This document shows positions 1 to 12,500 of a stretch of DNA of 64,000 bases, piece after piece. The stretch is taken from the NCBI GenBank assembly GCA_907165275.2, contig OU015649.1, positions 1,952,001-2,016,000 of the forward strand, written 5' to 3'. Every line of letters starts with the position of its first letter. Positions within the stretch are counted from its first letter, which is position 1. The stretch is from Zygaena filipendulae. Its lineage: Eukaryota; Arthropoda; Insecta; Lepidoptera; Zygaenidae. The position numbers were made by a program, and so were the translations under genes. The notes under the pieces were generated by a model. That model worked only from the letters and a program-made list of their open reading frames with translations. It was not told the DNA's origin and made no database searches.

Positions 1-207
1 TGATTTATATATATTAGATTAGATGTGATACAGTTTTATAAAATCCAGTTACACTATACACCAGTATTTTTAGTTTAGGTATAAATGTACCACTTGTTTG
101 CAGCTTCGAATAATTTTCATTTTTTAACTAGTCTCTGTTCATGATATCGACCACTGGTACGACATAACTATTACAACAATAGAGTGAATACTGTTTTTTA
201 TAATTAA

Positions 208-401
208 CTAGCTGTCCCCCGCGATTTCATCCACGGCGATTTTGGAGTTCCCGCGGGAACTCCGGGATAAAAACTATCCTATCTTTTAAGTTGGGCCAAA
301 TACAACATAGTGACCAAATTTCATCACGATCGATTCAGTAGTTTCGGAGTCTATCGCGGACAAACAACGTGACACGTGATTTATATTATATATTAAGATA
401 A
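208..401 (-). mobile_element. Helitron-like non-autonomous element
   Basis: The minus strand ends in CTAG next to a GC-rich hairpin (ATCACCGTGGATGAAATCGC); the plus-strand neighbour is A. Same subfamily as 29476-29935 (CCATCGCGGACAAACAACGTG core). Confidence 0.7.
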
Positions 402-644
402 GATTAAGATATATCTGCAGTACTAAACTTCATATTGGCAAAAAGTTTAGATACCTAATAAGGACCTAAAAATTATACTTTTGAACAGTATTATCTTTAA
501 AGATTAGCGTTTACCCTATATTGTTTAACTTTTTTGTTAGACATAAATTTTTAAATGGAATATCTAAGAAGATGGTATTTTAGTAGGTACCTAGTTTTTT
601 TTAGTTGCTGGCGCTAGGTTGACGTTTTGCTGATCTAATAGAAT

Positions 645-1232
645 AGTACATTGTTATTCTAGGGGTGAAAGTAACTTATTTAGCCCCGAGACGGGGCTAC
701 GCTCGCTACGCTCGGGCGCCAATAGATCGAGGGACTAAATAAGTCTTTCTCCCGAGGATAACACTGTGCTTTTCATTACGAATGCAAGGAAAGTCAAAAT
801 AAAAATAGGAATTAGCTGAAGAAAAAAATGAGTGAATTTAATTTAATTTAATTTTAATTTTTCGTTTATTCAGGACAACAACAGCTACAAAAACATATAA
901 TAGATTTAGATTACAAGATTACACTATGAGCCAATAATAGTTACCCTTATATAAAGTACAGAATAGAATTTAGCAGAACGTACACAAAACTATAACAATT
1001 TAGAAACACAGAACTTAGAAGTAAAAATAAAATTAACAATGTGAGGCTTTATCAATCATTAGGTGTGCTACTGGTCAGTAAGTATGCCCCCTATGACATA
1101 AAAAAAAACTTGAGTTTCTGCAGTATCCAGCTGTCAGTTGAAAGCGATTCTCCCTAGGGCTGAAAAGTGTTACTTTCAACCCGCTTCTCAGGCAACTTCA
1201 GACCTACTTTCCGAGTATGAGTAATGAAAAGT
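645..1232. mobile_element. Repeat element H, copy 1, split by an insertion
   Basis: 645-837 and 1053-1232 together match 40131-40519 almost base for base (for example CTTTCTCCCGAGGATAACAC and CTAGGGCTGAAAAGTGTTAC). No coding potential was seen. Family unknown; non-autonomous. Confidence 0.7.
838..1052 (-). mobile_element. Insertion inside element H
   Basis: About 215 bp absent from the 40-kb copy of element H. It begins with an ATTTAATTTAATTTT run and TTTATTCAGGACAACAAC, which suggests a reversed 3' tail of a non-LTR retroelement; class uncertain. Confidence 0.45.
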
Positions 1233-1700
1233 AATAATGATAGTCTATGTAAAAAAAACAAATGAACATATATCGTTAGTCGTTACTAATGCTTATTCTA
1301 TGAAGTAACAACGGAACCGTTATCTATTTGTTAGGGAGGATGATTTTTTAATTAGCCTTCGTTCCCAAAAGTTTTACTTCGATATAAAAAGTAGGTAGGT
1401 ATTGCCTAATAGAAAGCTTAGCACTTTTCTTGCGCATTCCGAAAGCGGTAACGATCTTCATAGTATTGGATCATTTCCTCGAGAACTATAAGTAGGTACC
1501 CCTCGTAATACAAATAGGTAATAAAGGTAATGTTTAAAGGCAACGTGACGCTATACTGTTACTTACGCCAGTCAGTGAACTGCGTATAACACGTGACGGC
1601 ATGGAGTCGTGACAAACCCGGGAGTAAGAATTCGCTCTGCTTACCTCAACCGCCCACATCTACAAAGGATAAGGGCGCTCGTACACGTGCTATTTAAATT
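1233..1700. other. Intergenic, nothing recognised
   Basis: AT-rich sequence with scattered GTAGGTAC-type short motifs; no ORF, tRNA or clear repeat copy seen. Confidence 0.5.
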
Positions 1701-1708
1701 ATGAGCAA

Positions 1709-1785
1709 CTAGCTGTTCTCTGTGGTTTTACCCTTATTAATGCGGGGGTTACCGCGGGAACTCTGTGTAATCCTTTCTTAGCTGA
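1709..1785 (-). mobile_element. Helitron-like 3'-end fragment
   Basis: CTAGCTGTTC followed by a degraded hairpin and GTTACCGCGGGAACTC; truncated. Confidence 0.5.
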
Positions 1786-1900
1786 CGTCCCCAAATTATA
1801 TTTTTGAATTGCCTATGAAGCCGAATTTCGGCTTCATAGGCGAAATTGTTTTCGAGATTTGTCTTGTAAGTGCGTCAGTCAACTTTGCTTTTTATAATAA

Positions 1901-2085
1901 CTAGCTGTTCCCCGAGGTATATCCATGATTATTTTGTAGTTCCCGCTGTATTCCCGGGGTGAAATTTCCCTATGTCCTTTTCTGTACCCCTGACAACGTG
2001 TAAGCAAAATTTCATGACGATAAATTGAGTACATAGTCAAGGCGTGAAAGTGTAACAAACAAAGTCACATTCGCATTTATAATTT
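1901..2085 (-). mobile_element. Helitron-like non-autonomous element
   Basis: CTAGCTGTTCCCCG start (minus-strand 3' end), internal CTGTACCCCTGACAACGTGT, and a degraded 5' end at the right. Aged copy. Confidence 0.6.
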
Positions 2086-2465
2086 AAGGTATTTATGTAC
2101 GTAATATGCATTTTTAAGAGTTTGAATAAGATCTCATGTAAAATTAGTTCTTTATTTACATCCTGTAGGTACACTCGTGAACGTGTACCTTAACTGTTAC
2201 CTGCCAGTAGGTATCAGGTACAGTTACCGCTCGGTCTCGAGTATTGCGCTATAAGGATTATCCCAGGTGCACGTGGTCCGTTTTACGTCAATAATATGTT
2301 GCGTGACAACGGAAGATTGTAGTATCAATTTGAAATAAATTACTCGATAGCTAGTTTATTCTTAGATAATAAGAGTAGTTTTCCATTGACGCAGGCTTGA
2401 AACGACTCGGAACCTGATTCAACATTGCTTACCGAATATAGGTATAATTATACTATAATACTTAT
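2086..2465. other. Intergenic, nothing recognised
   Basis: AT-rich; only short repeated words (AGGTACAC, AGGTATCAG). No gene seen. Confidence 0.45.
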
Positions 2466-2469
2466 CTAA

Positions 2470-2650
2470 TCCTATTACTAATTTATAAATGCTAATATTG
2501 CAGTGAGTTCATTTGTTTGATACGCATTCACGCCTTAACTATACAGCCGATCATCATCAAATTTTGCATACACGTTGTCAGGGGTACAGAAAAGGATATG
2601 GAGTAGTTTTGATCCTGGAATTCCCGCGGGAATAACTCAGGTGAAACCTA
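2470..2650 (+). mobile_element. Helitron-like non-autonomous element
   Basis: Starts TCCTATTACTAATTTATAAATGC after an A; contains ACACGTTGTCAGGGGTACAG and TTCCCGCGGGAA; the 3' end is eroded. Confidence 0.6.
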
Positions 2651-2814
2651 ATGTGGCGCACTTCAAAATTCAACTTTAAAGGGGTAATAAGGGTGAAAAC
2701 CAGTTGGAATCATAGGGAATACTTTAACGATAACACGTTGGTATCAGTAAAACTCTAATATGAGTAGAATGGTCGGGTTCATGGACCTACACACATATTT
2801 TTTTGTTTTTTCTT

Positions 2815-3110
2815 TGTGCCCGAAGTTTCACCTGCGTTAATTTCAGAGATCTCGCGGGAATTCCGGGATAAAAAGCATAACCTAAGTTACTCCTTATAAC
2901 ATCAGCTATCTGCCAGTGAAAGTCCCGTTAAAATCGGTCCAGCTGTTTCAGAGATTACCCATAACAAACAGACAGACAGACAGACAGAGAAAAATTTTAA
3001 AAATTGAGTTTTGCTGTTAGTACCGTGTATAATTTCATATGCATTTAGTGAGAAGCTGTTAATTTGAAATTACAAACAGACACTTCAGTTCTATTTATAT
3101 GTCTAGATGG
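2815..3110 (-). mobile_element. Helitron-like element, long subfamily
   Basis: Shares CAGCTATCTGCCAGTGAAAG and a GACA-rich tract with copies at 18117 and 21631; the right half shares CAGACACTTCAGTT with 21631. The short ORF over it (3064-3246) is not a gene. Confidence 0.55.
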
Positions 3111-3600
3111 ACATTGTCAACGTCATGAAGGCCAAAATCGCACCAATATTAGCACTAGTACTATCGGTCTGTCTGTCTCTATGTGCACGCATTACAAGGA
3201 AAACCACACTAAAGTTTTGAATGAAACTCATTATGTACCTATGTAGGTAGCTTATGTGCTGGATCAACATTTAGAATATCTTCTTTTCATTCCGGCACAA
3301 CAAAAAGTTCCCACAGTAACGGTAAGTAGGTACTACGTGGTACTACATATAACTATTTTAGCGCAACAGTAGATAAATTGGTTGTTTAATGTTTTGTAAA
3401 GGTCATTATGTATTTTCACATGCGTAAATGAAAAATTGTAGATACCTACCCAAGATCAAAACTAATTTGTACATTATTTTTAGATAGGTAGGTTTTAGAT
3501 GGATTAAATCAACTGGAACTTTATATTTAAGTACGTACTTCAAGTTAAAACAAAATAGTATTTTTATTATCTTTACATAATATTATAAACCAAAGTCCAC

Positions 3601-3786
3601 CACCGCGTCTGTCCGTCTGTCTGTCTGTTTGCGATAAACTCAAAAAGTACCGAACATATTTTCATGCGGTTTTTACTTTTCACCAATATAGATAAAGTAA
3701 TTTTAGAGGATGGTTTATGCGTACAGTTTATCCTGGAATTACCGCGGGAACTCAGAAATTATCACGGGTGAAACCGTGGGGGACAG
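3601..3786 (+). mobile_element. Helitron-like element, partial
   Basis: CTGTCTGTCTGTTTGCGATA, then TTACCGCGGGAACTC and CACGGGTGAAACCGTGGGG hairpin. The 5' end is not clear. Confidence 0.55.
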
Positions 3787-4568
3787 ATTGTACTTACTAA
3801 TACCATTTACACATAAATAACGCTTAGCTAATAATAATAATAATAAGAGTATTTATTTCACCATAAGACCATACAAAAGTTGATACAATCGATACTTAAC
3901 TACAGTGGTCATCACAATATTAGACAACTGATCACCAAACTAGGAGAACCTGTATCTTGGTAGTCAGTGAACCCGGTATTATAAATAATCTATCTATTTT
4001 CAGTGCCCTCCAAGATTTTCCAAACCATAGCACCATGGTTTTCAATCTCAAACGGATAGATATCTATATAGATAGAACGGTAATAAAAATATATTGTCAT
4101 TGGCACAATTACTTAAAATTGCCATTTAATAAAAAAGAAGAAAATATGTCTATCACCATCGGTCATCTATTGTTTTATATTTCACTTGTTACTGGCCAAA
4201 TACATCATGTGCAAAGTCATTAAAAGAAAAAGTAGATTATTAGGTACGCGCGCAATTTGTTGTCCAACGTTATAGCATGAAAACCTAGCACAATACGAAA
4301 CGATACTCAGAATTCACGTGATGGCAATCTTCTTACCTCGTTGCATCACGAAATCTCTACCCGTTTTCCACAATTACGTAGCTTAAGTAGTAGGAGAAAT
4401 TACGTAGTTCAGAAATGTTACAAGGAAAAAGTACGGACACGTTTATTTTTTATCATCCAGTGACGGTGAGAAAATACAATGGCGTCACGAGACGGTGTGA
4501 CGGCATCGTTCGCTTCGATATTGTTTCGTAAGATAGTTTCAGTTACATTATCCTCAGGTACTATTAAA

Positions 4569-4746
4569 AAGTGAAAGTAAGTTTGTTTGTTTGTTTGTTT
4601 GTTTGTTACGCTTTCGTGCCTCAACGGCTCAACGGATCATCATGGAATTGTGGTTACACGTTGTCAGAGGACATAGGGTACTTTTTATTCCGTAATTCCC
4701 GCGGGAACTCTGAAATCACTGCTGGTCAAACCGCGGGGATCAGCTG
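4569..4746 (+). mobile_element. Helitron-like non-autonomous element
   Basis: GAAAGTAAG(TTTG)n TTACGCTTTC core, TTCCCGCGGGAACTC, terminal hairpin and CAGCTG end. Overlapping small ORFs are by-products of the repeat. Confidence 0.6.
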
Positions 4747-4849
4747 CTGGTATATGTATAAAAGCAATTTTCACATTGTGTGTAATATCAGTTTATGCAT
4801 AATATAAATAAAATTAAAATGTCCCTTTGTAATGTCAGAATTAAGGCTT

Positions 4850-5050
4850 TTTACTAAATGCATGTAAAAGTAGGTAGGTACACACGGTTCTTAAAATTTT
4901 CGTCTGTCTGTTTGTTCCGGCTAATCTCCGAAACGGTCGGAACGATTTTGATGGCACTTTCTCAGGCTGATGATATAAGGAGTTACTTTTTATCAGAGTT
5001 TCTATGGTAATTCCGAAACATAAGCAGGTGAAACCGCGGTGCACAGCCAG
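4850..5050 (+). mobile_element. Helitron-like element, partial
   Basis: TTTGTTCCGGCTAATCTCCG core and GGTGAAACCGCGGTGCACAG 3' hairpin, long subfamily. Confidence 0.5.
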
Positions 5051-5344
5051 CAGTACCACAGTGAGAAATAGTGGTATCTCCTTGTTAAAATACGAATATA
5101 TTATATATTATCTACCGACTAGTATCTACCTACATCAACCAATCTATCACAGGTAGGTACTTAAATGGTATATCCATCGCAAAAATGCTGCTCAGGTTCA
5201 CAATAATTTAGTTTTATCAAGGCTGACAATCAAGATTTGACTTTTTCTTCTTCTATGCTCATCTTTTATTCACAATGAGCAGAGGCGTCTTTACCTATTG
5301 TGCAGAGTGTGTGGTGCACACGGGCGCAGCCATGGCGCAGCGGT

Positions 5345-5640
5345 CCTAGGGGGTGGTTTTTTATTTTTTTTATTTTAATAAAAAATATTACATACGTATT
5401 TTTTCTTTTTTTACGTAATCAAATAATAACGGCGATACATTGAGTTGAAATTTCGCGTGACGTCACTATCCGGTGCAGTTTGTATGGTGGCTTATAGCGG
5501 TTAATGACGTCACAAACCCCCTAGCCTTTAATGCCTGAAGCAACCTAAACATTAATGCGATATATCTTTGTGTATTTTCATTAATTTGAAAAAGCAAAAA
5601 ATACGTGTCCATTATTTTTTTATTTTCTAACTGACGAACT
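5345..5640 (+). mobile_element. MITE family A, degraded copy
   Basis: Same interior as 22452-22709 and 61443-61713: GCGATACATTGAGTTGAAAT, TGACGTCACT, and a CTAACTGACG right end. The left TIR is eroded. Confidence 0.65.
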
Positions 5641-6065
5641 TTTGAAAATCAGAAATATACGTATACGTAACGTATGGTGTAGGTAATATTGACTGCTAAG
5701 ATTTTATTACATTATATTATTACAATATATTATATATATATATAAATATATTATACTATAAATATATTATATTCGGCCGGTGCCGGTCGTCTCACTCGCA
5801 TGGATTTCGGCATTCTCTCGCTCGGAAACTCAATTCCGGAATAAAAACTCCAACTGTTACTTCCTATCAGTGAAAGAATCATTAGAATCGGTTCAGTAGT
5901 TCCAGAGGCTTATATCCTGCATCCTTTACAAATTTTGCCTCTATCAAGATAAATAATTACTAATTTTAACAAGTGGCGCTATCTAGACTCTACAATCTAC
6001 ATTGTATGTGAACGTTTCAATTGAACAAATGATATCAAATAACTTTTTCAAACCGTGTTCTAACC

Positions 6066-6139
6066 GGCCCATTAGCTCAGTTGGTTAGAGCGTCGTGCTA
6101 ATAACGCGAAGGTCGCGGGTTCGATCCCCCCATGGGCCA
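6066..6139 (+). tRNA. tRNA-Ile (anticodon AAT)
   Basis: 74 bp. The acceptor stem GGCCCAT pairs with ATGGGCC, the D arm is normal (AGCTCAGTTGGTTAGAGC), the anticodon stem-loop TCGTG-CTAATAA-CGCGA gives AAT, and the T loop is TTCGATC. The T stem GCGGG faces CCCCC, leaving one C-C mismatch where a G is usual. Box A and B promoters are intact and a T5 run follows, so it may still be transcribed; a recently decaying copy is the alternative. Confidence 0.9.
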
Positions 6140-6144
6140 CGCCC

Positions 6145-6149
6145 TTTTT
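6145..6149 (+). terminator. Pol III terminator of tRNA-Ile
   Basis: Run of five T starting six bases after the discriminator base of the tRNA gene. Confidence 0.75.
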
Positions 6150-7210
6150 ACATTTTAGGCATTATCATATTTTTGTATCTAGAATGTATAAAAAAGTAAC
6201 AAACAATTGTTGTTTAAATTGTTTTATAACTGCTCCTCGATACTTCTAATAGCAACAATTTTGTCGTAATTGTTTTTTTTTTTTTTTATTTTGCGTTTGT
6301 GTTCTTTGATAAGTATGCCAATGTTTGTGTTGAATAAAAATAAAAAGACAATAATCATTTTATCTGGTGTTTATTATATTTCCATGACAATATAAAATTA
6401 TTGATAACATACCTTTTAACATTTCGCAAAAAAAAAATTAATTTAATTATCTACACCTTAAAACATATAGCATTACTTACATGAAATATAAAATTAAAAT
6501 TGTGTTGCCACAATATGTACATGACGAATTCATGAAATTAGTAAAATAACAAATCTGTACCTACTAAACTCGGATCACTTGTAGGGATGGGTCTAGACTA
6601 TTTCCTCTTCAACTTTGTTGAATTTGTTAAGGGACTATGTAAAAAAATATATCCTCAAAAATTATAAAATATGATACTATGATTAGGAATTCGGTTTTCT
6701 GATTTATATTCACTGCATTTCTGACTAGAGCCAAAACCAAGCCAAAGTCAAGTCAATTTTCTCAATAAAAAAAAATTCAAAGTATCGTGCGTTTTGTATT
6801 GCTCAGTGCTTGTAATTTATAGACATTCGAAACTTTCTTAAAAATATTCACAAAGCTATTTATTTCACTTAGTTAAATGATTTTTTTTTTGCGTTTTCTT
6901 TGTTTTATTTCGTCTCGTACACAAGCCACCATTGCTTTTTCTCGTGTGCAGTCTTTTCACCATTTGTTTTTCGACATAGACCCTTAACGAGGCAAGGCTA
7001 ATGAAATATTAAGGAAACGCGAAAGAATTATTCAATTTACAGATAAGATCACAGATAGCTTGCTATGGTTTATTTATGTTTATACTCAATATATTTTAAT
7101 TATATAACAGATCTATCATAATATTATTCCATAATATATGTATATTTAAGTCCTTACAATAACTAAATCTTTACTTATGAATACAGTCAATGTTGAAGTC
7201 TCTGTTATTT
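6150..7210. other. Intergenic, nothing recognised
   Basis: AT-rich, with poly-T runs near 6270 and 6880. No ORF of interest and no repeat copy identified by eye. Confidence 0.45.
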
Positions 7211-7410
7211 TATTTAATACTAACTGTTCTCCACGGTTTCATCCGCGCTAATTTCGGAGTTCTACATGTTGCCATTTTTCTTTTTCATAAAAAAAACTGA
7301 AGTTTTTATTTTTTTAGCTAGAGGTACCTGTCTATAGTACACTTACAAAAGCTTAAGCTTAGTAATTAAAATAAATGTTTAACTTTATTCATTTAATTAA
7401 TAAGACCTGC

Positions 7411-7548
7411 GGGGCTAAGATGCGCAACACGATAAAATTATATCGAGCCATTTTATCGATTCTCGTCGACAAAACCCATACAATATGTCGACGAGAATCG
7501 ATAAAATGGCTCGATAAAATTTTATCGTGTTGCGCATCTTAGCTCCCC
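7411..7548. repeat. 138-bp near-perfect palindrome
   Basis: Arms of about 60 bp (GGGGCTAAGATGCGCAACAC ... GTGTTGCGCATCTTAGCTCC) with internal GCCATTTTATCGATTCTCGT paired to its complement; loop of about 15 bp around 7471-7485. Probably a very small MITE; no target duplication could be identified. Confidence 0.8.
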
Positions 7549-7559
7549 TGATTTTGCTA

Positions 7560-8650
7560 ACCGGTTTAACTTTTGGTTAAAAGTATTATTTACTTTATAT
7601 TTAATACATATATTTTTTTTTATTACAAATTATTTTTCATTTACATTTAATATCATATTTATGATAATTATAATAAAATATTGAATAAATTACAAGCAAA
7701 TTTCTGTATTATGCGGATTTCTATTACAGTTTTATTTCATATAGATAGATATCTACACTAATATTTTAAAGAGGTAAAATCGTATCTTTCTAACATTGTG
7801 ACACGAGAATTTTATATATTAGATACAGTTATATACCAGGTGTAATACCTATCCGGTATTACATAGATATCATACCGACAGAAGGTGTTTCATATACCAC
7901 GATATATCGATTATTGTTGAAAGTATACCTTCAACAATGAGTATTACAATAAAAACAGGTAGATGGGTTGTCAGCACATAGTAAATACGAAGTAACTTAA
8001 CCGATTTTAATCAAGAAAAAGGCTATAAATTCATCTCTATTGTTCATTTATGTTGTGCCGTTGTAAATAGTTTTTTATTCTATAACTCATTTTTTATTCG
8101 GTCTCATTTAAAATTATCTATTCTCAGATTAAATAATATTTTGGTGAACGAAAAATTTTGGACAATAATAACGTTTCGAAGTGGCGAGTTTTTATTTGTG
8201 CAATAAAATATAGGATATCTGTCTAGATAGATATCAGAGTTCCGAAATAGATATTTATTAAATAAGCACTCTATCAGTTCAATTTCAAACCATACTACGA
8301 GGCTAATAACAAAAATACAGTTATTTAAAATTTACAAGGGCTTAATGCACTATGTGTGAAGATCTATAATAATAAAAATACTCAGGTCCGTATTAGCAAA
8401 CACTATTCTGGTTAATATACGTTTTCAAAACTTCATTGGTTGTCTTCTTCATTTTCCAGCACGATGAGCGAGACAGACAATATCATGAGAGGTGACCGGC
8501 TTTTGAGTAGGTAGCCATTATTATTATGGACCTTAAGTTATGAGGATTAATATTATGCGTTCGATTATTTTACAATAACATAAGCTCAATTGCTTTGTAA
8601 TACTTTTTTATAGTTACACTATACAGTTTATACAGGCGCGGATAAGGAGC
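7560..8650. other. Intergenic, nothing recognised
   Basis: Very AT-rich; contains short ATAGATAGATATC repeats near 7740 and 8230 but no gene or full repeat element I can name. Confidence 0.4.
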
Positions 8651-8654
8651 GCAG

Positions 8655-8925
8655 TCTTTACAGCGACGATGGCTCAGTGGTTGGTACGTTCGGATATCAA
8701 GGTTCAAACCCCAGCAATGAGCTTGAGCTGTCGGCGAAGGAAAACATAGTGGGGAAACCATAGCATGGCAGTAGGGTACTTTTCAGTACCTGAACTAAGT
8801 GGTGTACTCTAGCAGCCTCCCTCGAAAGCCAGTTCCAGATTAGGTGTGGTTACATCTTCGACCACACCGTCACTCTACATGGGGTGAGCTGTGGTCAGAC
8901 GCCTAGTCCGCTACCAAACTTTTAC
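8655..8925 (+). mobile_element. tRNA-derived SINE
   Basis: Pol III box A-like GATGGCTCAGTGGTTGGTAC and box B-like AAGGTTCAAACCCC about 35 bp apart, followed by a ~200-bp body. The arms do not fold as a tRNA, so it is a SINE head rather than a gene. Confidence 0.65.
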
Positions 8926-8934
8926 GTGATAATC

Positions 8935-9327
8935 GGTATGTTCCGTTATTACAGATAGCACTAGCCCAGTGATCACAGTGACGAGATATAACATTCCGTT
9001 ATAACTATCAGTACGCTGCCGCAGTATCCGCAGTGGCAGTATGACGTCATAATCGTCGCCACTTTTGTTTATTTTATTTATTAATTTAAATAATATCCGG
9101 TTTGATCACGTGATCAATCTCCGACTAACGATTGGTCAACCGCGTAGATCTGTCGTCATGAGTGGTCGACAGCGTGACAAGACAATGACATGGATGACAG
9201 TACCTATACTGGACTGTGTTCCGTTTTAAACAGTAGCCAGCACAGCTCAGTATAAATGAACGGCTTCGCAGTATACTGAATTGACGTCATACCTTACAGT
9301 GTTATCAGTATATAACGGAACATATCC
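8935..9327. mobile_element. MITE family C, full copy
   Basis: TIRs GGTATGTTCCGTTAT and ATAACGGAACATATCC; interior includes TATGACGTCATAATCGTCGCC. Related to copies at 11335 and 44343. Lies about 110 bp beyond the lgd stop. Confidence 0.8.
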
Positions 9328-9434
9328 AATATCACCCAAAAGTCTTCCCCCCCCCAAAAGGCATCCAGTATCAGCGCCGGCCTTCTTAAAGCTTCTCGTG
9401 TGGTACTGAGCGATGGATGATCAATGATCGATGC

Positions 9435-9554
9435 TCAATGATCGATGACGAGCCAGCGGTGCGTGGTGTTCTCAATCTGCGGCTGCAGCAGCGGCGTGCG
9501 CACGCGCAGCTTCACCTCCAGCGAGCCGCCCGCCGCCCGCCGCCCCTCCATCAG
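9435..9554 (-). CDS. lgd: lgd exon 14 (C-terminus and stop)
   Basis: 39 residues ending [14 protein letters not shown] then TGA, matching the conserved family C-terminus. No unambiguous poly(A) signal could be assigned: several TTTATT strings (minus-strand AATAAA) occur to the left, some within or next to a MITE. Confidence 0.93.
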   Translation of the reverse strand: MMEGRRAAGGSLEVKLRVRTPLLQPQIENTTHRWLVIDH

Positions 9555-12500
9555 CTGAGACACAGTAACGCAATGTTTTCGTCGTGAGTTGGAAAATTAA
9601 GTGTAGTGGTGAAACCGCCAAATGTGGCCGTTTTTGGCAATTTTCACAAACTTTTTCATAAACTAATTTTATAGTTTTTTTTAAGATATTTGGGCACCGA
9701 TAAGCAATAACATGTTAACCCGCAAAACTAAGTTATTGATACAGAACGCTTTATTGAGAGTTAAAGAACGTTTTTTAACTCTGCGTTAATCTCATTACAT
9801 TGTTTAAATACCAACAAAATGTGGACATAAATTGGCGCTATAATTTTAAAACACGATTTACTCGAAATTTCTCTAGTGTGGCTTAACGCACTATTGCTTG
9901 TCTATGTCCATTTGAGACACGAATCCTATACTAAACATCCTCTTTCAATAAATCGTTACACCCTGTATACTAGACGACTCTTTATGACGGGTGGCGCTAT
10001 AGTTTCACCAGTGTCTATCGTAGCTGCCTCTTTCTATCTCGTCGTTCGTTTTTTTTTTATGTCATAGGGGGCAAACGGGCAGGTGGTACACCTGATGGTA
10101 AGTGATTACCGCCGCCCATGGACATCTGCAACACCAGACCGACCTGGAATGCGGATGGGAACTGGCTTTGTGTTTGTGTGTTTGTGTGTCTGTGCGCCAC
10201 TCACCGGGAACGCCTCGTGCAGCGTGACGCGCGTCTCCAGCGGCGCCAGCTTGACCGCCAGCGAGCCGAGCAGCGCGTCCCGGGAGAACCACCCGCTGCA
10301 ACACAACAGCGCGTCACACCCGCCCCCGGCCCCGCACCCCGCGCCGCTGCCCGGGGGGAAACACACGCGCGCACACACCGCTATGCTACACTATGTATAA
10401 CACTATGTACATACATACATACACCGTAGGCTATGTTACGGATATTACGGAGTCGGAGTCTTTAAATTTGGGTTTTCGGAGTTGGTGTCTAAGTCGGAGT
10501 CGGCGTCGCAGTCGGAGTCGGTATCTGAGTCGACGTTGACGTCGACGTCGGCGTCGGAGTCGGAGTCGGAGTCGGATTCGGAATCGGAGTCGGAATCTGA
10601 GTCGGTGTCGGAGTCGGAGTAAGAGACGGCATCGGGGCCGGGGTGGTGGTAGCAGAAGAGAGATTAAATAGCTCCGATTAAATAGCCGAATTCGGAACTA
10701 GAGGTATAATGTCAATAGGAAGTCTCCAAGTCGGAGACGTAACTCCGTAACATCCTCAGACTATATATACATATACACTATATACTATACGCATACAGGG
10801 GTACACACTGTACAATGTGCAATGCTTTTTGGTTAGATATATAATATACAACGTGGAACGAATTCCGTGTATTTATTTTTGTGAATCATCTTTGGGTACT
10901 TCTTTACTTTCTTGAAATCTTCATTGAATGTATAAATAATTTAAAATTGAAACTGGCATGTGATTTATTGAAACTTTCGTTGGAAATAAACTTTCTTATA
11001 TCATATTAAATTATTATTTCAATATTCGGTTACACGTTGTATACGAAGAAAGTTGATAAAAGATGATAGGAAACATTACGGGGACTCGAAAGATATAATT
11101 GTTTTAAAAAAATCATTGTTAGTTATATTCCCATATTTCTATACAATTAAAACCCAAATGCAGTGATTTTCTGAGTTTTGTAGCCTAACTAGCGAAGCGA
11201 ATATCTCAACAAAACCACAACCCACAAACCCGAAGAAGCAAAGAGGCAATTATATAGAAAAGCACAGTTCTCAAGAATAAAAGCAAAAGATCGAATGCGC
11301 ACACACGCATTACACTACACTATGGGTATGTTCCGTTATTACGGATAGCACTGGCCCAGTGCTCGCAGTGACGAGAAATTTGTTCCGTTATAACTTTCAG
11401 CATACTGCCGCAGTATTCGGCAGTATATATTAGAAACTTACATTCAACTATACATGGTGGAAATTTAAGATGCGTCAGTAAGGCCGGGTACTTTAAGGGT
11501 TGCAGCCACGCAATTACAGTCTCAGGAGACCATCCCTTCGTTTCGAGTTACCTATTGCTATCGGCATTTAGTGACCCGTCTCAAATTTCCTGTATACAGT
11601 CGTGATACGGTCGTGGGTGGTGTCAGCACTCGGCTCACCCCTTGGAGTAGACCTCCAGCTTGATGGCGTGCCGCTTGAACACGCGCAGGCAGGGCCGCGC
11701 GGCGCGCGCGATGCCCAGCGCGAACACCGCGTTGTACTCGGGGCTGTTGGTGTCGCGCACCACGCCCGTGCGGTCCGACACCGGCGCCTCCTGCAAGCCG
11801 AGAGCGAACCGACAACGTCTAGAGCACCGCGCGAACCGCGGGCTGATCGACTGGTTTAGAAAAATTTTGTTTTGATTTTTGTTTATGTTCGATTTTTGTT
11901 TAGTTTCGATTTTTTTTTTTTTTTAGTTTCAATTTTTGTTTCGTTTTCATTTTTGTTTAGTTTCGATTTTCGTTTAGTTTCTATTTTTGTTTAGTTTCGA
12001 TTTTTGTTTAGTTTTCATTTTTTACTTAGTTTTCATTTTTGTTTAGTTTTTATTTTTGTTTAGTCTTGATTTTTGTTTAGTTTTGATTTCATTATAGTAA
12101 TTTTAACTATCAAGTTTTTTAATGTGTCCTTTAAAAGGGATATTATGAATAAAAATCTATATCAGCCAACCCTGCACCACATTCCGTACAGTAAGCGTCA
12201 AAAATATATATACTTAGGCGCGTATTTTGAACTCTACAATCATAATATGATACGATTTCTAATTTATTTATTTATTTATTTCACGTGTAAATTGCGAATT
12301 TATTAATACAAATAAAAAAATATGCCATTAATTTACAATTAACAATCAATATTACACTATTATACATAGTATTTACTGACTAACTTGGAAATGAAATGAG
12401 GGTATACCGAAATGCCATTACTCACCTGTGGATAGGGGAACTCGAACCGCACGTACGTGTCGACGTCCTTGGGGTTGGGCACGTTGTACGCGATGCCGCG

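Noticed and set aside
10083..10429. Plus-strand ORFs of 103-105 aa near 10.1-10.4 kb
   Set aside because: They run across lgd exon 13 antisense and adjacent intron; no family resemblance.
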